From Streptomyces chartreusis (GTDB lineage Bacteria; Actinomycetota; Actinomycetes; Streptomycetales; Streptomycetaceae), in NCBI RefSeq assembly GCF_008704715.1, contig NZ_CP023689.1, positions 62,001 through 126,000 of the forward strand: DNA of 64,000 nt, written 5' to 3'. The notes under the pieces are model-generated. The model saw only the letters and a program-made list of their open reading frames with translations, was not told the DNA's origin and searched no databases. Numbering within the stretch: the first letter of the stretch is position 1; each line of letters starts with the position of its first letter. Below are positions 43,472 to 52,016 of this stretch, one piece after another. Both the position numbers and the translations under genes were made by a program.

Positions 43472-45031
43472 ATGCCCACGGACACCCAGCCGATCCCCCT
43501 GCCCGTCACAGCGGTCACCTGCCTGGAGGACCGCGCCCACATCGAGCGGACCGCCGAACTCGACCTGCGCGCCGGCGTCCAGCGCCTGCGCCTCGGGCCG
43601 GTCAGCGCACTCGCGGTCGACCGCACCCTCCACGCGGAACTGTCGGGCGAGCACTCCGCGACCGTCCTCGACGTACGGATCGTCCGCACCTGGACGCCGC
43701 GCGGGCCGCTGCCCGCCGACGACGATTCCGCCCTGCGTGCGCGGATCCGCGTCCTGGAAGAGGAACAGATCACCGTCGGCCACTCGCGCGACCGGCTGCG
43801 CACCCGACTCGACCTCCTCGGCCGCCTCGCCACCGATCTGCTGCGGGACGTCTCCGAAGGGACGGGTCAAGGCGAGACGGACGAGGCCCGCTGGACCCGC
43901 GAGCTGGACCGGGTCGACGCCGAGCGCGATGCGTACGGCGAGCAACTCCGCGCCGAGGAGGCACGGTTGACGGATGTCGCCGGCGAGCTCGTGCAGGCCC
44001 GGCAGGCCATCCACCTCGCCGAGGAGCGGCCCGCCGAGCTGATCGGACATGTCGAGCTGACCGTACGGACCGAGGTCGCCGAGCAGGTCCGGCTGCGGCT
44101 GACCCATCTCACTTCGTGCGCATTGTGGCGCCCCGCCTACCGGGCCGTACTGGACGGGGACTCGGTGACGTTGGAGACCGACGCGATGGTCTGGCAGCGC
44201 ACCGGCGAGGACTGGTCGGACGTACGACTCACCCTGTCGACGGCCCGCTCGGCGCTGACCACCGATCCGCCGCGGCTGACCGAGGACCGTCTCACCCTCA
44301 AGGACCGCTCCGCCGCGGAGCGCCGCACGGTCGATGTGGAGCTCCGGGAGGAGGAGATCGCGGAGCTGGGTCCGGCCCCGGTGCTCGGCCTGCCCGGGGT
44401 CGATGACGGCGGCCAGACACGTGTGCTGCACGCGCCCGCTGCCGTTTCCGTACCTTCGGACGGCCGCGCCCACCGGGTGCCGCTCACCGCGGTCACCACA
44501 GTTGCGAGCAGTGAGCACTCTTCCTCGCCCGAACTGTCGCCACTGGTCACGCAGGTTGTGCGGTTCGACAACACCTCCGGCCACGCGCTGCTCACCGGGC
44601 CCGTGGACCTGGTGCGCGGCAGCGGCTTCACCGGCCGTGGGACGCTGAGTTTCACCGCGCCGGGCGCCCCGGTCGAGCTGGCCTATGGCAGCGACGACGA
44701 CTACCGGGTGATCCGGCACACCGAGGAGTCCCGCGACACCGCGACGCTGACGCAGCGCACCGTGATCACCCACACGGTCCGCCTCAATGTGTCGCGCTTC
44801 TCGGCGCCGGGCGAGCGTGGTGAGCAGATCGTCACGCTTCGGGAGCGCATTCCCGTATCCGAGGTCTCGGCGGTCGAGGTACGCCTGCGCAAGGATGCCT
44901 GCGCACCGGAGCCCGACGAGGTCGACGCCGACGGCATCGCCCGCTGGGACCTCCCCCTGGCGCCCGGCGGACACGGCACCGTCACCCTGGTCTACGAGAT
45001 CTCCGCGAGCGGCAAGGTCAGCGGCCTGTGA
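43472..45031 (+). CDS. DUF4139 (MuiA-type) protein, second copy
   Basis: 519 residues from ATG 43472, 4 bases after the previous stop. Domain order: DUF4140-like beta domain (VTCLEDRAHIERTAELDLRAGVQRLRLG), coiled coil (about 85-200), DUF4139 (LWRPAYRAVLDGDSVTLETD...WQRTGEDWSDVRLTLSTARS) and a C-terminal beta region (ITHTVRLNVSRFSAPGERGEQIVTLRERIPVS). It is a more compact, typical family member than its neighbour and shares the QRTGEDW motif. The pair probably arose by duplication and may form a heteromeric complex. Confidence 0.9.
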   Translation: MPTDTQPIPLPVTAVTCLEDRAHIERTAELDLRAGVQRLRLGPVSALAVDRTLHAELSGEHSATVLDVRIVRTWTPRGPLPADDDSALRARIRVLEEEQITVGHSRDRLRTRLDLLGRLATDLLRDVSEGTGQGETDEARWTRELDRVDAERDAYGEQLRAEEARLTDVAGELVQARQAIHLAEERPAELIGHVELTVRTEVAEQVRLRLTHLTSCALWRPAYRAVLDGDSVTLETDAMVWQRTGEDWSDVRLTLSTARSALTTDPPRLTEDRLTLKDRSAAERRTVDVELREEEIAELGPAPVLGLPGVDDGGQTRVLHAPAAVSVPSDGRAHRVPLTAVTTVASSEHSSSPELSPLVTQVVRFDNTSGHALLTGPVDLVRGSGFTGRGTLSFTAPGAPVELAYGSDDDYRVIRHTEESRDTATLTQRTVITHTVRLNVSRFSAPGERGEQIVTLRERIPVSEVSAVEVRLRKDACAPEPDEVDADGIARWDLPLAPGGHGTVTLVYEISASGKVSGL

Positions 45032-45040
45032 ACCGTCACT

Positions 45041-45077
45041 TGGCGGGGGCGGCCGCCCGAGGCCGCCGCCCCCGCCA
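45041..45077. terminator. bidirectional terminator
   Basis: Perfect 13-bp stem TGGCGGGGGCGGC (45041-45053) pairing with 45065-45077, 11-base loop, between the convergent DUF4139 and MFS genes. Confidence 0.85.
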
Positions 45078-45083
45078 GGGCGG

Positions 45084-46313
45084 TCACATGGCTCCCTCTT
45101 CGACCACCTCCGTCTTCATGCTCTCCTCTGGCGAGGCCTTCGCGGGGGCCCATTGGAGGCGGGTCGTGCACAGGGAGACGATGACGGCTGAGGCTGCCAC
45201 GACGGCCATGCCCCAGGTCAGGTCGGTGGCTTGGGCGATGAAGCCGATCAGCGCGGGGCCGACGAGGAGGCCGGTGGTGCCCGTGGCGGCGACCAGGGAG
45301 AGGGCGTCCGGGCCTTCGGCCGCGGCGGCGACGTAGAGGCACGGCGTCACGGCGGCCACGCCCAGTCCCACGCACGCGAAGCCGAGGAGGGCGGGCACGA
45401 CGCCTCCGGCCAGCAGTGCCAGGGCCAGTCCGATGCCGGCCACGGCACTGCCGACGCGGACGACGAGGGCGTCGCCCCAACGGCTGCGCCAGCCGTCGCC
45501 GAAGAGGCGCGCGAGGACCATCACGACCGAGATGACCGCGATGCCGAGCGGCGCGACCTGGGCCGAGGCGCCGGCGACGTCCTTCAGGTAGAGCGCTGAC
45601 CAGTCGTTCATGGAGCCTTCGACCACCTCGGCGAACACCATGGTGCAGCCGAGCCAGAGCATCACCCGCGTCGGCCTGGCCATCCTGCGGCGGCGCTTGC
45701 CCTCCCCCCGCTCGGCCGTCGGCTCGGCCGGCTCCTTCGCGGGGGCGTCGTCGGGGAGCAGGCGCGGGCGCGCGCAGGCGAGGAGCAGCAGGAGTACGGC
45801 TGAGGCGGCGGCGAAGTGGGTGACGATGCCGGAGGTCAGCGCGGTCATGCCGGACGACACCAGGGCGGCGAGGAACGAACCGGCGCTGAAGGTGGCGTGC
45901 AGCTGCGTCATCGCCGTACGTCCGTGGGCCGCCTCGAGGGCGGCGCCCTGGGCGTTCATCGCCACGTTCAGACAGCCGACCGCAACGCCGTCCGCGCAGA
46001 GGATCACCAGTGTCACGGGGTAGTTGGGGGCGACGGACAGCGCCAGGAGGATCGCCACCAGGCCCAGCCCGGAGAGCAGGGCGAGGCGGCGCGCGCCGAG
46101 GCGCTTCATCAGGTACGTGACGAGCGGGAAGGAGGCCGCCGCGCCCGCCCCGGTGACCATGAGCAGCAGGCCCACTTCGCCGGCGCTCAGGTCGAGGCGC
46201 GTCTTGAGGGCGGGGATACGGGAAATCCAGGTGGCGTACTGGAACCCGAGGAAACAGAACAGCGCCGCGATCGCCAACTGCGTGCGTCTGAAGTCGTCTA
46301 GGACACGGGGCAC
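45084..46313 (-). CDS. MFS transporter (12-TM exporter)
   Basis: 409 residues from GTG 46313, overlapping the GNAT gene by 16 bases. Twelve hydrophobic segments with a central charged loop (PAEPTAERGEGKRRRRMARP). The N-terminal motif FQYATWISRIPALKTRLDLSAGEVGLLL and YLMKRLGARRLAL in the loop between TM2 and TM3 are those of small-molecule efflux MFS proteins. It is the last gene of the five-gene operon starting at the PhyH gene and is the likely exporter or self-resistance pump for the operon's product. Confidence 0.9.
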   Translation of the reverse strand: MPRVLDDFRRTQLAIAALFCFLGFQYATWISRIPALKTRLDLSAGEVGLLLMVTGAGAAASFPLVTYLMKRLGARRLALLSGLGLVAILLALSVAPNYPVTLVILCADGVAVGCLNVAMNAQGAALEAAHGRTAMTQLHATFSAGSFLAALVSSGMTALTSGIVTHFAAASAVLLLLLACARPRLLPDDAPAKEPAEPTAERGEGKRRRRMARPTRVMLWLGCTMVFAEVVEGSMNDWSALYLKDVAGASAQVAPLGIAVISVVMVLARLFGDGWRSRWGDALVVRVGSAVAGIGLALALLAGGVVPALLGFACVGLGVAAVTPCLYVAAAAEGPDALSLVAATGTTGLLVGPALIGFIAQATDLTWGMAVVAASAVIVSLCTTRLQWAPAKASPEESMKTEVVEEGAM

Positions 46314-46861
46314 GGGAACCGGGCCACCTCCTTCGAAGGGCTGGTACCGCTGCCGGGCACCGCGATGGACATGTACACGGCGTTGTCGCCGTAGCTCTCC
46401 GGGAGCCGGACCCTCGGGTGGGTCCGGTAGCCGTGCGCGGCCCAGAAGGAGGCCATACCGTCGACGGCGACGAGCGAGATGTGCTCGAACCTCGGTCGCG
46501 CGGCGGCCGTCAGCCGGGCCAGCAGACCGCCGCCCCAGCCCCTGCCCCGCTGTTCCCGTGCGACGACGATGTCGTGCAGGTGGAGGTTGCGCGAGTCGTG
46601 TGCCGGCTCGTCGGAACGGGCCAGCGCCGGGTAGCGGAACATCGGGTACGGCAGCGAGAGCAGGTATCCCGCCACGTGTCCGTCGATGTCGAGCACGAAG
46701 CAGGTGTCCGGCGAGGCGCGGCCCTTCGACTCCAGGGCCGCGCGGCCCTCGGTCAGGGAACTGCCCGCGTAGGCCGCCGCCTCCAGGGCGGCTACCCCCG
46801 GCCAGTCACCGTCGCGCACAGGACGGATGCGCGCGTCGACGCCTGCCGCTCCCCCGCTCAC
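46298..46861 (-). CDS. GNAT family N-acetyltransferase
   Basis: 187 residues from GTG 46861, which overlaps the upstream decarboxylase stop as GTGA. The GNAT fold is clear: RIRPVRDGDWPGVAALEAAAY at the start, then HLHDIVVAREQRGRGWGGGLLARLTAAA, containing the acetyl-CoA-binding R/QxxGxG/A motif (EQRGRGWG), and VDGMASFWAAHGYR near the end. In context it may acylate the amine formed by the PLP decarboxylase, either as a tailoring step or for self-protection. Confidence 0.9.
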   Translation of the reverse strand: MSGGAAGVDARIRPVRDGDWPGVAALEAAAYAGSSLTEGRAALESKGRASPDTCFVLDIDGHVAGYLLSLPYPMFRYPALARSDEPAHDSRNLHLHDIVVAREQRGRGWGGGLLARLTAAARPRFEHISLVAVDGMASFWAAHGYRTHPRVRLPESYGDNAVYMSIAVPGSGTSPSKEVARFPCPVS

Positions 46862-48051
46862 GCCGCCGCCCCCGCACTCCCGATCCCGTCACGTACCGTC
46901 GTGTGCGGAAGCGGTCCGAAGCCGTTGAAGCCTTGTGTCATGTAGCTGGTGGCGTAGGCGCCGGCGGACAGGACCCAGACCGGGTCGCCGGACGCCAGCG
47001 CCTTGGGTACGAGGCGGTGCGCGGTCCCGTAGGCGTCGTCGCTGTCGCACGTGGGACCGGCCACGACGGCGGCGACGTACTCCCCGTCCCGGTGGCCCGG
47101 GAAGACGAGCCGGTGGCAGAGCTCGTCCATCTCGTAGAGTCCGTTGAACTTTCCGCAGCTCAGGTACAGCCAGTGCACGAGTTCGCCGTCGGGCTGGCGT
47201 CGTTCGGTGAGCCGGTAGACGTGCGCACGGATCGCGCCGTGATCGGCGACCAGGTGGCGTCCGGGCTCCATGACGAAGTCGAGGGGCGCGGCATTGAGGT
47301 GCCGGAGCTCGTCCATGCCCTCGCGGAGAACGGCGAACATCTTGTCCAGCGGCGGCTCCAGCCGGCGGCCGTGCCGGTCGAGGTAGCCGAGCGCGGGCAG
47401 TCCGCCGCCGAGGTTCACGTGGTCGAGCACGATGCCCTGCTCGCGCAACGCCACCATGGTGTCGGCCAGTTGGTCGACGGCCTGGCGCCATGCCTCGTAC
47501 GTCATCTGCTGCGAGCCGACGTGCACCGAGAGCCCGGCCGGGGTCAGGCCTGCGGCGCGGGCCGCCGTCAGCACGCGGACGGCGTCGTCCTGCGAGCAGC
47601 CGAACTTGCGGCTCAGTCCCCACAGGGCGCCGTCGCCGCTGGTGGCGAGGCGGCAGTACACGCGGGCGCCGGGGGCGTGCGCGGCGACGGCCGCCACGTC
47701 CTGCACGCTGTCCGTGGCGAAGGTCCGCACGCCGAACCGGTGGGCCTCGGCGATGCTCGCGTCGGACTTCACGGTGTTGCCGTAGTGGATGCGGTCGACG
47801 GGTACGCCGAGCCGCAGCGCCTGCTCGATCTCCGCGGGGCTGGCCGCGTCGAAGCCGGCGCCCCGGTCGGCGAGGCAGGTCAACACCTCGTCGACCGGGC
47901 ACGCCTTCATCGCGAACCGGACGATGACGCCGGGCAGTTCGCGCACCAGGTGGTCGTACTGGTTCCCGACTCCGGCCAGATCGAAGACGACGCAGTCCGA
48001 CGACGCGGCGGCCAGGGCGGAGGCCAGTCGCGTGCCCAGGTCCACGCTCAC
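46858..48051 (-). CDS. group IV PLP-dependent decarboxylase (ornithine/diaminopimelate type)
   Basis: 397 residues from GTG 48051, overlapping the preceding stop as GTGA. An alanine-racemase-fold barrel with the PLP lysine in VRFAMKACPVDEVL (about residue 49), GFDAASPAEI, the phosphate-binding Gly run (LGGGLPALGY), an EPGRHLV motif, and a C-terminal catalytic GPTCDSDD Cys-Asp motif. Together these resemble ornithine/lysine decarboxylases more than LysA. It probably decarboxylates a basic or hydroxylated amino acid. Third gene of the operon. The substrate could be the product of the upstream oxygenase. Confidence 0.9.
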   Translation of the reverse strand: MSVDLGTRLASALAAASSDCVVFDLAGVGNQYDHLVRELPGVIVRFAMKACPVDEVLTCLADRGAGFDAASPAEIEQALRLGVPVDRIHYGNTVKSDASIAEAHRFGVRTFATDSVQDVAAVAAHAPGARVYCRLATSGDGALWGLSRKFGCSQDDAVRVLTAARAAGLTPAGLSVHVGSQQMTYEAWRQAVDQLADTMVALREQGIVLDHVNLGGGLPALGYLDRHGRRLEPPLDKMFAVLREGMDELRHLNAAPLDFVMEPGRHLVADHGAIRAHVYRLTERRQPDGELVHWLYLSCGKFNGLYEMDELCHRLVFPGHRDGEYVAAVVAGPTCDSDDAYGTAHRLVPKALASGDPVWVLSAGAYATSYMTQGFNGFGPLPHTTVRDGIGSAGAAA

Positions 48052-49379
48052 GCGTCCGCACTCCCGAGGCCGGTCTCCCGGGCGGCGCGCACCAGCGCGG
48101 GCCAGGCGTCGATCAGCAGCGCGAAGTCCTCCGTGTCCCGCCGTGCCTCGTCCAGCAGCTGGTCCCGGCGAGCGTCCATCCGGTCGGCGAACGTGGCGTA
48201 GCGGCCGCCCAGTTTGCGGTACGAGGTGCTGACGCGGTCCAGGCGCCAGATGTTCTCCGTGCGGTCCAGAGCGGCGCTGTCGCGGAGGAAGCCGGAGATG
48301 ACGTCGCCGCGGACGTGCTCGCGCTCGTCCAGCAGTGCGGCACCGGCCGCGCCCATCCGCTCGTAGACGTCGTTGAAGTAGAGCATCGACAGCAGGAACT
48401 TCACGAACCGCATCTGGTAGGAGCGAAAGCCCGCGTCGGTGCGCCTAAAGGGCGTGTAGAAGTTCTCGATGTGGCGGTTGTGCAGCACGCCGGGCAGCGC
48501 GGCGTCGTGCACGAGGTGGATGAGGAAGTAGTCGCTGCCGATGGTGTCGGTCGCCGGTGGCAGCGGCACTCGCTCGTACACGTCGTGGTCGAAGGCGATA
48601 TTGCTCATGTCGACCCGCATGGGGTCGACGAGCGTCAGGGTGGAGTGGTCCGCGGTGAAGGGGGTGGTTCCGGCGCCCTTGAAGGACTCCTCGACCAGCT
48701 GTTCCTTCTGTTCGTCCGACCAGTCGGTGGGCGCCCACAGGCTGACGACGTCGTGGTAGACGCCCGGGTCGAGCTGCTCGATCTCGGCGATGTCCACGGA
48801 CGGTTCGCCGATGAAGGAGGCCCCGACCATGGACACCGGACGGTGGTCCTGGCCGGCGGCGAGGACGGTCTCGGTGACGGCGGGCGACGCCTCGGCGGCG
48901 GGCTTGCCGAGCGAGGACAGCTCGTGGTGGATGGGGAAGACCTGTTCGCCGTCCAGCACTTGGTAGGTGCAGTCCGAGTCCCTGCGGTGCACGGACCGGC
49001 AGCCGAGGGCACTGGCGATCAGGAAGGCGCGGTTGGTGCAGGCGCCGTAGGAGAGTGCGGCCGGCAGCATGAGGCCGAGCAGCCGCTTGGGTACGGCGAC
49101 GTCGGAGCGCTGGATCGCGCGGCGCAGGAAATCCCGCTGGCGTGCCTCGTCGAGGAGGTGGACGATCACGTTCGGGGTGGCGGGCAGGCCGGCCACGACG
49201 CGGGCGTGCTCGGCCCGCGTGGTCTCGTCGCAGGAGTCGAGGATGAGCAGGTGCACTTCGGTGCCGAAGGTGCGGGCGGCGTAGGCGGCCTCCTCGCCGA
49301 GGCCCACGATGGCGTCCGTGCACGCCCTGTTGGTGGGCAGGGCCAGGCAGATCGGGTCGGTGCTGGTCTGTCGGTTCAC
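48048..49379 (-). CDS. DUF6271 family protein, possibly GT-A-like
   Basis: 443 residues from GTG 49379, overlapping the PhyH stop as GTGA. I recognise this as DUF6271. The N-terminus resembles a GT-A fold: ICLALPTNRACTDAIVGLGE, a VHLLILDSCDETTR strand, and SYGACTNRAFLIASALGCRS followed by VHRRDSDC, which looks like a metal-binding DxD. The C-terminal half is helical (FYTPFRRTDAGFRSYQMRFVKFLLS...). A nucleotide-sugar or similar transfer activity is inferred from this resemblance only. Second gene of the operon, tightly coupled to the oxygenase and decarboxylase genes. Confidence 0.8.
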   Translation of the reverse strand: MNRQTSTDPICLALPTNRACTDAIVGLGEEAAYAARTFGTEVHLLILDSCDETTRAEHARVVAGLPATPNVIVHLLDEARQRDFLRRAIQRSDVAVPKRLLGLMLPAALSYGACTNRAFLIASALGCRSVHRRDSDCTYQVLDGEQVFPIHHELSSLGKPAAEASPAVTETVLAAGQDHRPVSMVGASFIGEPSVDIAEIEQLDPGVYHDVVSLWAPTDWSDEQKEQLVEESFKGAGTTPFTADHSTLTLVDPMRVDMSNIAFDHDVYERVPLPPATDTIGSDYFLIHLVHDAALPGVLHNRHIENFYTPFRRTDAGFRSYQMRFVKFLLSMLYFNDVYERMGAAGAALLDEREHVRGDVISGFLRDSAALDRTENIWRLDRVSTSYRKLGGRYATFADRMDARRDQLLDEARRDTEDFALLIDAWPALVRAARETGLGSADA

Positions 49380-50407
49380 TTGGTGCTCTCTCGTTCGCTC
49401 CAGGAGTCGAGTCCCAGGAGTTTCCTGCCGAGGTCGTCGAGCGTGGCGGGGCCGTACCGGAGCGACTCGTGGCGGTCGGCGTCCCCCAGCAGCGTGCCGT
49501 TCCAGTCGGGCGTGCTGAGCGTGCGCCACGATTCGACGCGGGAGCGGCGCAGGTCCTCGTGCTCCTCCAGCGCCGGCATCATCGACAGGTACTGCACGGC
49601 GCGGACGCCGTGGTCGGAGGTGTTGGGCGCGACTCCGTGTGCCAGGAGTCCGTTGAAGATCAGCAGGTCGCCGGCCTGCAGGTCGGGCCGTACGACGGGG
49701 AACTCGGCGCGGTCGATCGCGGGCCTGATCGGGTCCCGGCCGGCCGGCTGCGCGATCCGCCACTCCTCGAACTGCCGGAACAGCTCGGGTGCGCACTGGA
49801 ATCCGCCGAGTTCGGGCTGGGTGTCGTTGAGGGCCAGGATGCCCTGCACCCGCTGCGGCAGTACGCCCAGCGTGGTGTCGACGTCCCAGTGCAGCTCGAT
49901 GTCGAAGCCCTCGTCGGTCGGCGCGATGAGGGAACGCGAACGGCTGCCGCGGTTGGGCGGGTTGAGGTTCAGCCGGTCGAGGGTCACCCACAGCTCGTCG
50001 CAGTCCCAGACGTCGGCGAAGGCGTCGTAGACGCGCTGTGTCTGCCGGTTGTCCCACATCAGCTGGTGGTGGTACGCCTCGACGAAGCCGTAGACGTGCA
50101 GGTCGCGGTCGAGGTCCGAGCGGAACTCGCGTTCCTCGTACCAGGTTTGGGGCCGGTCGGGGTCGAGTCCCTGGAACTCCCAGGCGAACTCGTACAGGCT
50201 CTTCGCCTCGCCCGGCGAAATGGCGTTGCGCACCACGACGTATCCGTACGTCTGCCAGAAGGCGAGGTCCTGTTCGGACAGTACGCGCAGCGGCTGCGAC
50301 TTCTCGATCTCTCTGAGCTGCGTCTGCGCGAGGTAGGTCTCGCCGTCGGCGCTGAAGTAGGGGCGCCGGGTCGGGGCGCGGTACAGGTAGGGGTCGGATG
50401 TCGGCAT
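49376..50407 (-). CDS. phytanoyl-CoA dioxygenase (PhyH) family Fe(II)/2OG oxygenase
   Basis: 343 residues from ATG 50407. The N-terminus LSEQDLAFWQTYGYVVVRNAISPGEA is typical PhyH. The iron facial triad is visible as IELHWDVDT (His-x-Asp, about residues 170-175) and the distal His in GLLAHGVAPNTSDHGVRAVQ (about 275), followed by the 2OG-binding Arg. It likely hydroxylates a small substrate, such as an amino acid, with O2 and 2-oxoglutarate. First gene of a five-gene operon; its promoter region carries a dre-like site at 50486-50501. Confidence 0.92.
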   Translation of the reverse strand: MPTSDPYLYRAPTRRPYFSADGETYLAQTQLREIEKSQPLRVLSEQDLAFWQTYGYVVVRNAISPGEAKSLYEFAWEFQGLDPDRPQTWYEEREFRSDLDRDLHVYGFVEAYHHQLMWDNRQTQRVYDAFADVWDCDELWVTLDRLNLNPPNRGSRSRSLIAPTDEGFDIELHWDVDTTLGVLPQRVQGILALNDTQPELGGFQCAPELFRQFEEWRIAQPAGRDPIRPAIDRAEFPVVRPDLQAGDLLIFNGLLAHGVAPNTSDHGVRAVQYLSMMPALEEHEDLRRSRVESWRTLSTPDWNGTLLGDADRHESLRYGPATLDDLGRKLLGLDSWSERESTK

Positions 50408-50485
50408 GCGATCACTCCAAGGCTCGAGTCCTCAGTGGCCGAGGGGAACTCCAGGCCGTCACTGATCGAACTGAGGTTCCTTCAA

Positions 50486-50501
50486 AGTGGACTGGACCAA
50501 T
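50486..50501. promoter_or_regulatory. dre-like site 1 (DasR-type operator)
   Basis: AGTGGACTGGACCAAT resembles the DasR-responsive element AGTGGTCTAGACCACT (interrupted palindrome). It lies 79 bases upstream of the PhyH operon start, suitable for repression by the divergent DasR-like protein. Confidence 0.55.
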
Positions 50502-50627
50502 TCACGGTGTCAATCGCATCCCGGCGAAGTTGCCGCGAACTGCCTGCCAGTTGCCTGTTGCCGACCGCTCCGCAGACTCGGGCCGCTCTGGGCGTGGCAA
50601 CTCGCGGATACTTCGACGGTTCCGGGG

Positions 50628-50643
50628 ATTGGTCTAGACTTTT
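50628..50643. promoter_or_regulatory. dre-like site 2 (DasR-type operator)
   Basis: ATTGGTCTAGACTTTT contains the perfect dre core GTCTAGAC (50632-50639) and the full left half TTGGTCTAG; the right arm is degenerate. Midway in the divergent promoter region. Confidence 0.6.
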
Positions 50644-50731
50644 CAGTGCGCCAGGGCGGCCCCCAAGGCCACTCCGGCCGCTCCCGGGAGGTCGCGGAAC
50701 CGCCTCCACTCCGCGACACGCCGTCACCCAG

Positions 50732-50745
50732 TTGGACTAGACCAA
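50732..50745. promoter_or_regulatory. dre-like site 3 (DasR-type operator)
   Basis: TTGGACTAGACCAA is a 14-base palindrome with one mismatched pair and matches the dre right half CTAGACCA. It is followed by a TATAAC -10-like element at 50761-50766 and the regulator start at 50800, so it could mediate autoregulation. Confidence 0.6.
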
Positions 50746-50799
50746 GGGCGGGTTGGGGGCTATAACGAATCACCTGCGAGTGCGCCCGGAAGGCAGGTC

Positions 50800-51576
50800 A
50801 TGACCACCGACGTGAGCATCGTCCCCTACGACACCGCTATGCCCGGTGTCGTCGCACGGGTGCCGAAGTACTACCGCGTGAAGCAGCGGGTCCTCGAGAT
50901 CGCGGAGTCGCTGACGCCGGGTTCACGCATGCCCGCCGAGCGATTACTCGCTGTTCAGCTCGACACTTCGCGCACCACCGTCCGGCTGGCGCTGCAGGAG
51001 CTCGTCGGTGAAGGCCGGCTGGACCGGATCCAGGGAAAAGGCACGTTCATTGCACGACCGAAGCTCTACCACGTCCTCCAACTCACCTCCCACACCGAGG
51101 ACATGCAGGCCCAGGGACTCGAACCCGCCTCGCGCATCCTGGACATGCGCCACATCGAGGCCGACGAGCAGCTGTCGCGTCTGCTCGACATCGATGTCGG
51201 GGAGCGGGTGGTGCGTATCGAGCGGCTGCGGCTGGCCGGTGGCGAGCCCATGGCCATCGAGACGACCCACCTCTCCGCACGGCGCTTCCCCGACCTGCGT
51301 GAGGCGCTGGCCAGGTACAGATCCCTCTACACGGCCCTCGCCGAGGTGTACGGCGTGCACCTGTCGGAGGCCGAGGAGGGCATCGAGACCAAGCTCGCGA
51401 CCCCGTACGAGGCCAGGCTGCTCGCGACGGACGTGGGGCTTCCGATGATGCTGCTGTCCCGCCACTCGCACGACACCGAGGGCAGACCGGTGGAGTGGGT
51501 CCGCTCCGTTTACCGCGGCTCCCGCTACAAGTTCGTGGTGACCTTGATGCCCATGGCGGACCGTACGTCCGACTGA
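50800..51576 (+). CDS. DasR-like GntR/HutC family transcriptional regulator
   Basis: 258 residues from ATG 50800 with GGAAGG 6 bases upstream. It is collinear with DasR throughout: [39 protein letters not shown] with DRIQGKGTF (winged HTH), [74 protein letters not shown]. The effector domain (about 85-250) is the UTRA fold that in DasR binds GlcN-6-P. Codon 49 (50944-50946) is TTA, predicting bldA-dependent translation. It is divergent from the PhyH operon with dre-like sites between; a paralogue of the global DasR is more likely than DasR itself. Confidence 0.92.
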   Translation: MTTDVSIVPYDTAMPGVVARVPKYYRVKQRVLEIAESLTPGSRMPAERLLAVQLDTSRTTVRLALQELVGEGRLDRIQGKGTFIARPKLYHVLQLTSHTEDMQAQGLEPASRILDMRHIEADEQLSRLLDIDVGERVVRIERLRLAGGEPMAIETTHLSARRFPDLREALARYRSLYTALAEVYGVHLSEAEEGIETKLATPYEARLLATDVGLPMMLLSRHSHDTEGRPVEWVRSVYRGSRYKFVVTLMPMADRTSD

Positions 51577-52016
51577 GTCCCGTCCGGTTCCGACCGTTCC
51601 ACCTCGTTGCTCGCGCCCCCCACGTTCACGGCGACCCTGCACGCTGCCGCCCCCTGATCGCGCGACCGCCCCGACACGGCCCGCCCCGGTTTGCCGCGGC
51701 CGTGACTGCATGCAGCGCTGAGCCTCCAGGCCGGCCCCCACGACCGAGCCCCCGAGGACCAGTCCCGCCCCGCCAACCCTGGGAAAGTCGTGACACGACA
51801 GGGTGTTCTCACCAGCCGAACCGAAGCCGTCCCGACAGCGGCAGAGGCCGACCGACCACCAGCCGCCGGCAATCCGGAAGGGGCACACCCCCGGATCCCC
51901 GGCCACGCACCGGCTGCCGCACGGACGTCGGCCGAAGCCGCCGGCACGCCGGAGGGCCGCGCCTGGATGCCCAGCCGTTCGCCCGCCGCCACCCCGCGAA
52001 CGGAGGCCCGCCTCCC
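51577..52016. other. intergenic region, no gene seen
   Basis: 440 bases after the DasR-like gene. Several frames stay open (common at this GC) but none has a start with a Shine-Dalgarno before 52017. A 10-bp palindrome CTGCATGCAG occurs at 51706-51715. The promoter of the NB-ARC regulator should lie here. Confidence 0.45.
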
